A program made the translations under genes and the position numbers. The notes below the pieces were generated by a model. The model was not told where the DNA came from, searched no databases, and saw only the letters and a program-made list of their open reading frames with translations. A stretch of 18,698 bases of DNA from Deltaproteobacteria bacterium (GTDB lineage: Bacteria > Desulfobacterota > Desulfarculia > Adiutricales > Adiutricaceae): positions 1 to 18,698 of the forward strand of contig JAITJB010000321.1 in assembly GCA_031279155.1 (NCBI GenBank), read 5' to 3'. Each line of letters starts with the position of its first letter. Position 1 is the stretch's first letter. Below, one piece after another: positions 15,783 to 18,698 of this stretch.

Positions 15783-16856
15783 ATGAACCCGACCCTTTTG
15801 AAAGTCGCTATTGGCGCCCTGGCCGTCTTGGCCTTGGTCCTTTTTGTCATTAGCCGCCAGCGAAACAAAAAGAAAAGACCTGTCGCTGGCGGGCGGGGAC
15901 CGGTGCGCTTTAGCCGGGAATCCTTAGAGACCCCGACTCGGGGGAAACCCTCCAAAAACCGCCCAGCCAGTACGCCGGTTGCAACCATTGCCGTCTACGC
16001 CGCCGGGGCCATACTTTTGGCATGGGTGGGTTTATCGTTTGCTAACCGCCTTAAAGAGAACCCTAACCCGGCTGAAGCGGCCGCTCCTACACCACCCTTA
16101 CCTAGCCAATCCGAAGGCGCCCAAGAAGAACCGCCAAAGTTTTCAGCTAGCCTATCTGGTAAGCTCGAACCCCCGCCTTCGCCGCCTCCGGTCTCATCGT
16201 TTGCCCCGGATACTCAAGAGATCGTAGCGGCGCCGGTCAATTCAGCCAATTTGTCTACTCCTGTAAATTCTGCCAATACCGCCGCCCCTGTGCCCGAACT
16301 CCTCTCTAGCCCGGCGGCTAGCGCAGGTCAGGCTATGATCTCCAAACGCGAGCTACCAAGCGTCTTACCGAACAATTTTGTTCCCTTCGAGCCGTCCAAC
16401 TTACCGAGCTCAGAAAACATGATCGTCGCGGCCAAAGCCATGGCCCCGGACATCAGCCGCATGGAGCCCGTTGGCCGCAATCTTACGCCTCCTAGTGACG
16501 ACGGCCAGGCTGAAAAACCCCTAGTTAACCGAGGCGCGCCCCCCGTAAGGCCAAAACTTACGGCCCCGCCGGCTCGCGCCGCCGCCCCGGTCGCCAGGCC
16601 GCCAGTCGTAACCCCTGGGCAAAAGAGATCCTACACGGTCCTTTTAGGCTCCTTTGTTAAACCCGAAAACGCCAACAACCTACGCGATAAGCTCCAGGCT
16701 GCCGGCCTCCCGGTTACGGTCACCGAAGTTACCATCAAAAATAAAGTCTGGTTTAGGGTTATGAGCGGCGCCTTCGAAGATCAAGGTTCCGCCGAGGCCT
16801 ATGTTCGCGAGCTTAAACAACGCAATCTTGTCGATAATCCCGTAACCATTCAGTAG
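15783..16856 (+). CDS. membrane-anchored SPOR-domain protein
   Basis: The 357-residue protein has two hydrophobic helices (about 6-24 and 66-86), a basic stretch between them, a long Pro/Ala-rich linker (about 95-275) and a C-terminal SPOR domain (about 281-357: KRSYTVLLGSFVKPENA ... WFRVMSGAFEDQGSAEAYV). SPOR domains bind peptidoglycan stripped of stem peptides, mostly at division sites, as in FtsN, DedD and RlpA. With two helices, both ends would face the same side unless the first is a cleaved signal or is not inserted. I chose the ATG at 15783 because it follows the pssA stop by 13 bases and opens directly into a membrane helix; the frame is open further upstream within pssA but that part lacks a ribosome site. 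The linker contains a short repeat, PVNSAN. Confidence 0.82.
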   Translation: MNPTLLKVAIGALAVLALVLFVISRQRNKKKRPVAGGRGPVRFSRESLETPTRGKPSKNRPASTPVATIAVYAAGAILLAWVGLSFANRLKENPNPAEAAAPTPPLPSQSEGAQEEPPKFSASLSGKLEPPPSPPPVSSFAPDTQEIVAAPVNSANLSTPVNSANTAAPVPELLSSPAASAGQAMISKRELPSVLPNNFVPFEPSNLPSSENMIVAAKAMAPDISRMEPVGRNLTPPSDDGQAEKPLVNRGAPPVRPKLTAPPARAAAPVARPPVVTPGQKRSYTVLLGSFVKPENANNLRDKLQAAGLPVTVTEVTIKNKVWFRVMSGAFEDQGSAEAYVRELKQRNLVDNPVTIQ

Positions 16857-17060
16857 GGGTTAAATAGCGCCTCATTTTGTTTAGTGGAAATTTTCCGGAT
16901 TTCATAAATCTCTACGGAAACATCACTTAACAATCGCAAATGGCAACCTGAGCGCTTACCGCCAATGGATGGATTCATTAACCGCCTAGGGCTGTAAGCT
17001 TAACTAATAGGCTCTCCTAAATCACATAATCCCGCTATTAAGCTGCGTCTGACCTATCCC

Positions 17061-17909
17061 ATGCCCACTAAGCGCGCCATCTCAACTCAAATAATCGCCG
17101 AAGAAGTCAAAAAACTCTTTTTGACCACTGCCTTCGTCTTACCTGAAAAAGTCCGCTCCCGCTTACTTAATGCCTTTAACTCAGAGCCCTCGCCCCAGGG
17201 CCGGGCGGCCTTAGAGCGTTTATTGGAAAACGCTTTAATCGCCGCCCAAACTTCCACGCCATTATGCCAAGATACTGGCCTAGCCCAAGTGATCATCGAG
17301 CTCGGTCAAGAAGTTAGCCTAGAGGGCGCGCCCTTGAGCCAGGCCGTTGAGGCTGGCGTTAGGGAGGCTTACGAGACGGGCTATCTACGAAAATCTACCT
17401 GTCACCCGTTAACGCGGCAAAATAATGGCGACAATACCCCGGCCAGCTTGGAGACCCTAATCCTCGAAGGCGACTTAGTTAAGATATTGACCTTAGCCAA
17501 GGGCGGGGGCTGTGACAACAAAAGCCTCATGACCGTCTTACCGCCGACGAGCGATCGTCAGACTTTAATTCAGACCGTCCTCTCAATGGTTCAAAAAGCC
17601 GGACCGGACTCTTGCCCCCCATTTTGTTTAGGCTTATGCATAGGCGGTAGCTTCGAGAGCGCCCCGCGCCTAGCCCGAAGGGCCTTAATCGATCTTTGGG
17701 AGGAGCCGCTTATGACTTACGAGGAAAACCAATTGGCCGATGAACTAATGGCGGTCATCAACGCCACTGGTATCGGTCCCTTGGGTTTGGGCGGCAAAAC
17801 CACGGCCTTAGGTCTTAGAGTCAAAATCTATCCCACCCACCTGGCATCTCTCCCGCTGGCCCTTTGCGTCAACTGCCACTCCTTAAGAACGGCTCGCGTT
17901 GTTATTTGA
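17061..17909 (+). CDS. class I (iron-sulfur) fumarate hydratase or tartrate dehydratase, alpha subunit
   Basis: The 282-residue protein matches the alpha part of the two-subunit hydro-lyases that carry an oxygen-sensitive 4Fe-4S cluster and interconvert fumarate and malate, or dehydrate L-tartrate. The three expected cluster cysteines are present: C69 (PLCQDTG), C185 (SCPPF) and C272 (NCHSLR). Other family marks are KGGGCDNKS (148-155), IGGSFE (194-199) and TGIGPLGLGGKTTAL (236-250). The motif usually read as GGGSENK has Cys instead of Ser at 151, and C189, C193 and C269 are further unusual cysteines. The ATG at 17061 has a poor ribosome site. A beta subunit gene normally follows directly; here 17910-18441 shows none. 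The sequence does not allow a choice between fumarate and tartrate. Confidence 0.85.
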   Translation: MPTKRAISTQIIAEEVKKLFLTTAFVLPEKVRSRLLNAFNSEPSPQGRAALERLLENALIAAQTSTPLCQDTGLAQVIIELGQEVSLEGAPLSQAVEAGVREAYETGYLRKSTCHPLTRQNNGDNTPASLETLILEGDLVKILTLAKGGGCDNKSLMTVLPPTSDRQTLIQTVLSMVQKAGPDSCPPFCLGLCIGGSFESAPRLARRALIDLWEEPLMTYEENQLADELMAVINATGIGPLGLGGKTTALGLRVKIYPTHLASLPLALCVNCHSLRTARVVI

Positions 17910-18441
17910 TTAAAAAAAGCCTTCCCCTCCGCTAGCTTCAAAATCAATCCCTACCTAAAGCTTACTTAGTAAGTTAGCTGGCCAAAATCTTAACAATACC
18001 TTCGAGCTAACCTAAGTCATTTCATTCCTCTTTGCTCTTCTTTGCTCTTCTTGGCCACCGCACCCAGGCTTTCCCCGCCCTTTTTGCTCATTACGCCCTC
18101 GAAAACAACCATTTTTTCGCCAAAACCTACTTGTTTGCTTACTAACACGGGCTTTTCTCTTTGGGGGGCTTAAAAAATTTTCGGCCATAAGCCCAGAAAT
18201 AAAGTAAACATTTGCCTTAAATCATCAAGTAAGCTAAAATAACTATCATAGACCGGCGTGACTGATCCATCGGCCATAGGGCATAAATCTTATTGGCAGG
18301 TGGTTGAGTAGAAAAATGCAATATTTCCGGTTACGTTATAAACAATGCTTTCTTAGTTCCGATTTTTTTAAGCCCCGGCTTTCCACGGGACTAAAACATC
18401 CCAAAGGGAACTTTACTCGGCCCGTAAGGGCCCAATAACCT
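17910..18441. other. 532-base non-coding gap between fumarase alpha and hsdM
   Basis: I see no gene here. Small features: a tandem repeat of TTTGCTCTTC (18031-18050), an inverted repeat GGGCTTA / TAAGCCC (18166-18172 and 18188-18194), and a GCCC-GTAA-GGGC hairpin near 18420-18431 just before hsdM. No T-run follows any of them, so none is a convincing terminator. There is no recognisable remnant of a fumarase beta subunit. Confidence 0.5.
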
Positions 18442-18477
18442 ATGGCTAAAGCCAAGGAATTTAGTTGGGAGATTTTG

Positions 18478-18698
18478 ATGCCAAGACATACGCTGTTTCA
18501 TTCCAACAAACTCAGCCAACCGCTGGAAAAAACCCTCTGGGAGGCTGCCGATATTTTGAGAAAAAATATCGACGCCGCCGAATACAAGCACGTCGTCTTA
18601 GGGTTGATCTTTTTGCGCTACATCTCCGATACCTTCGAGACCCTCTACCAAGTTTTTAAACAAGACGGTCAAGACCCCGAAAACCCGGTAGGCTACGC
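18478..18698 (+). CDS. hsdM: type I restriction-modification DNA methyltransferase subunit HsdM, N-terminus (cut by right edge)
   Basis: HsdM methylates adenine in the sequence chosen by HsdS and is needed for restriction by HsdR. The visible part carries the HsdM N-terminal pattern: LEKTLWEAADILRKNIDAAE followed by KHVVLGLIFLRYISDTFE, as in most type I M subunits. The SAM-binding motifs lie beyond the edge. I chose the ATG at 18478 because a strong GGGAG stands six bases before it; an in-frame ATG at 18442 would add 12 residues but has no ribosome site. hsdS and hsdR are expected to the right. Confidence 0.9.
   Translation, partial: MPRHTLFHSNKLSQPLEKTLWEAADILRKNIDAAEYKHVVLGLIFLRYISDTFETLYQVFKQDGQDPENPVGY

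Noticed and set aside
16892..16920. Nested stems TTTCCG / CGGAAA and GATTT / AAATC after the SPOR gene as a terminator
   Set aside because: Short AT-rich stems with no T-run following on the plus strand.
16941..16956. TGGCAACCTGAGCGCT as a sigma54 promoter before the fumarase gene
   Set aside because: GG and GC are correctly spaced, but the -12 box is GCGC instead of TTGC and the match may be chance.
18017..18112. 31-codon minus-strand frame MVVFEGVMSKKGG...
   Set aside because: Short, no clear ribosome site or promoter, overlaps a simple tandem repeat.
18442..18477. Upstream ATG as the hsdM start
   Set aside because: In frame, but lacks a ribosome site, whereas the ATG at 18478 has a well-spaced GGGAG; it remains possible.
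1..18698. CRISPR arrays, tRNA or rRNA genes, insertion sequences
   Set aside because: Looked for regularly spaced repeats, tRNA T-loop patterns and transposase motifs and recognised none by eye.

Overview
The window has two very different halves. Positions 1 to about 5200 form a degraded, mosaic accessory region with variable base composition (very AT-rich at 1-165 and 3860-5200). Positions about 5200-18698 are an orderly, well-kept bacterial chromosome segment. The core genes are fliF-fliG-fliH, secA, an M23 peptidase, pssA, a SPOR protein, an iron-sulfur fumarase alpha subunit and hsdM. A sigma54-type promoter lies before fliF, and the fumarase is the oxygen-sensitive class. Together these suggest a motile, probably anaerobic Gram-negative bacterium of the deltaproteobacterial (Desulfobacterota) kind. 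This placement is inference from gene content only.

Left half: the C-terminus of an unknown AT-rich gene runs into a broken GNAT acetyltransferase (1-817, plus strand). A minus-strand block follows: a broken metallophosphoesterase, an intact small basic protein, the N-terminal part of a DUF1016/YhcG-type protein, and a truncated IncFII-like plasmid replication protein, the last two fused at a junction near 1745. A VOC (glyoxalase-fold) gene with one frameshift lies at 3404-3855. Positions 3905-4977 hold a DUF3800-type gene in pieces, with an in-frame stop and several frameshifts. The GNAT, phosphoesterase and VOC genes each look like the loss of one base. This is either a decaying integrated plasmid or mobile segment, or a stretch with indel errors. 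The in-frame stop and the gene fusion favour real decay.

A strong, probably bidirectional terminator at 5200-5247 closes the left half. To its right, on the minus strand, a flagellar operon reads from 10396 down to 5246: fliF (MS ring), fliG (rotor switch), an unusually long fliH (export ATPase regulator), then a class I SAM methyltransferase where fliI usually stands. These genes are tightly packed or overlapping, so translational coupling is likely. secA (13373 to 10851) and an M23/LytM peptidase (14516 to 13497) form a second minus-strand pair with a good sigma70-type promoter before the peptidase.

After a divergent promoter region (14517-14860), plus-strand genes encode PssA (phosphatidylserine synthase), a two-membrane-segment SPOR protein 13 bases downstream, the alpha subunit of a class I fumarase or tartrate dehydratase without an adjacent beta subunit, and the start of hsdM (type I restriction-modification), cut by the right edge. 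No rRNA, tRNA, CRISPR array or intact insertion sequence was recognised.
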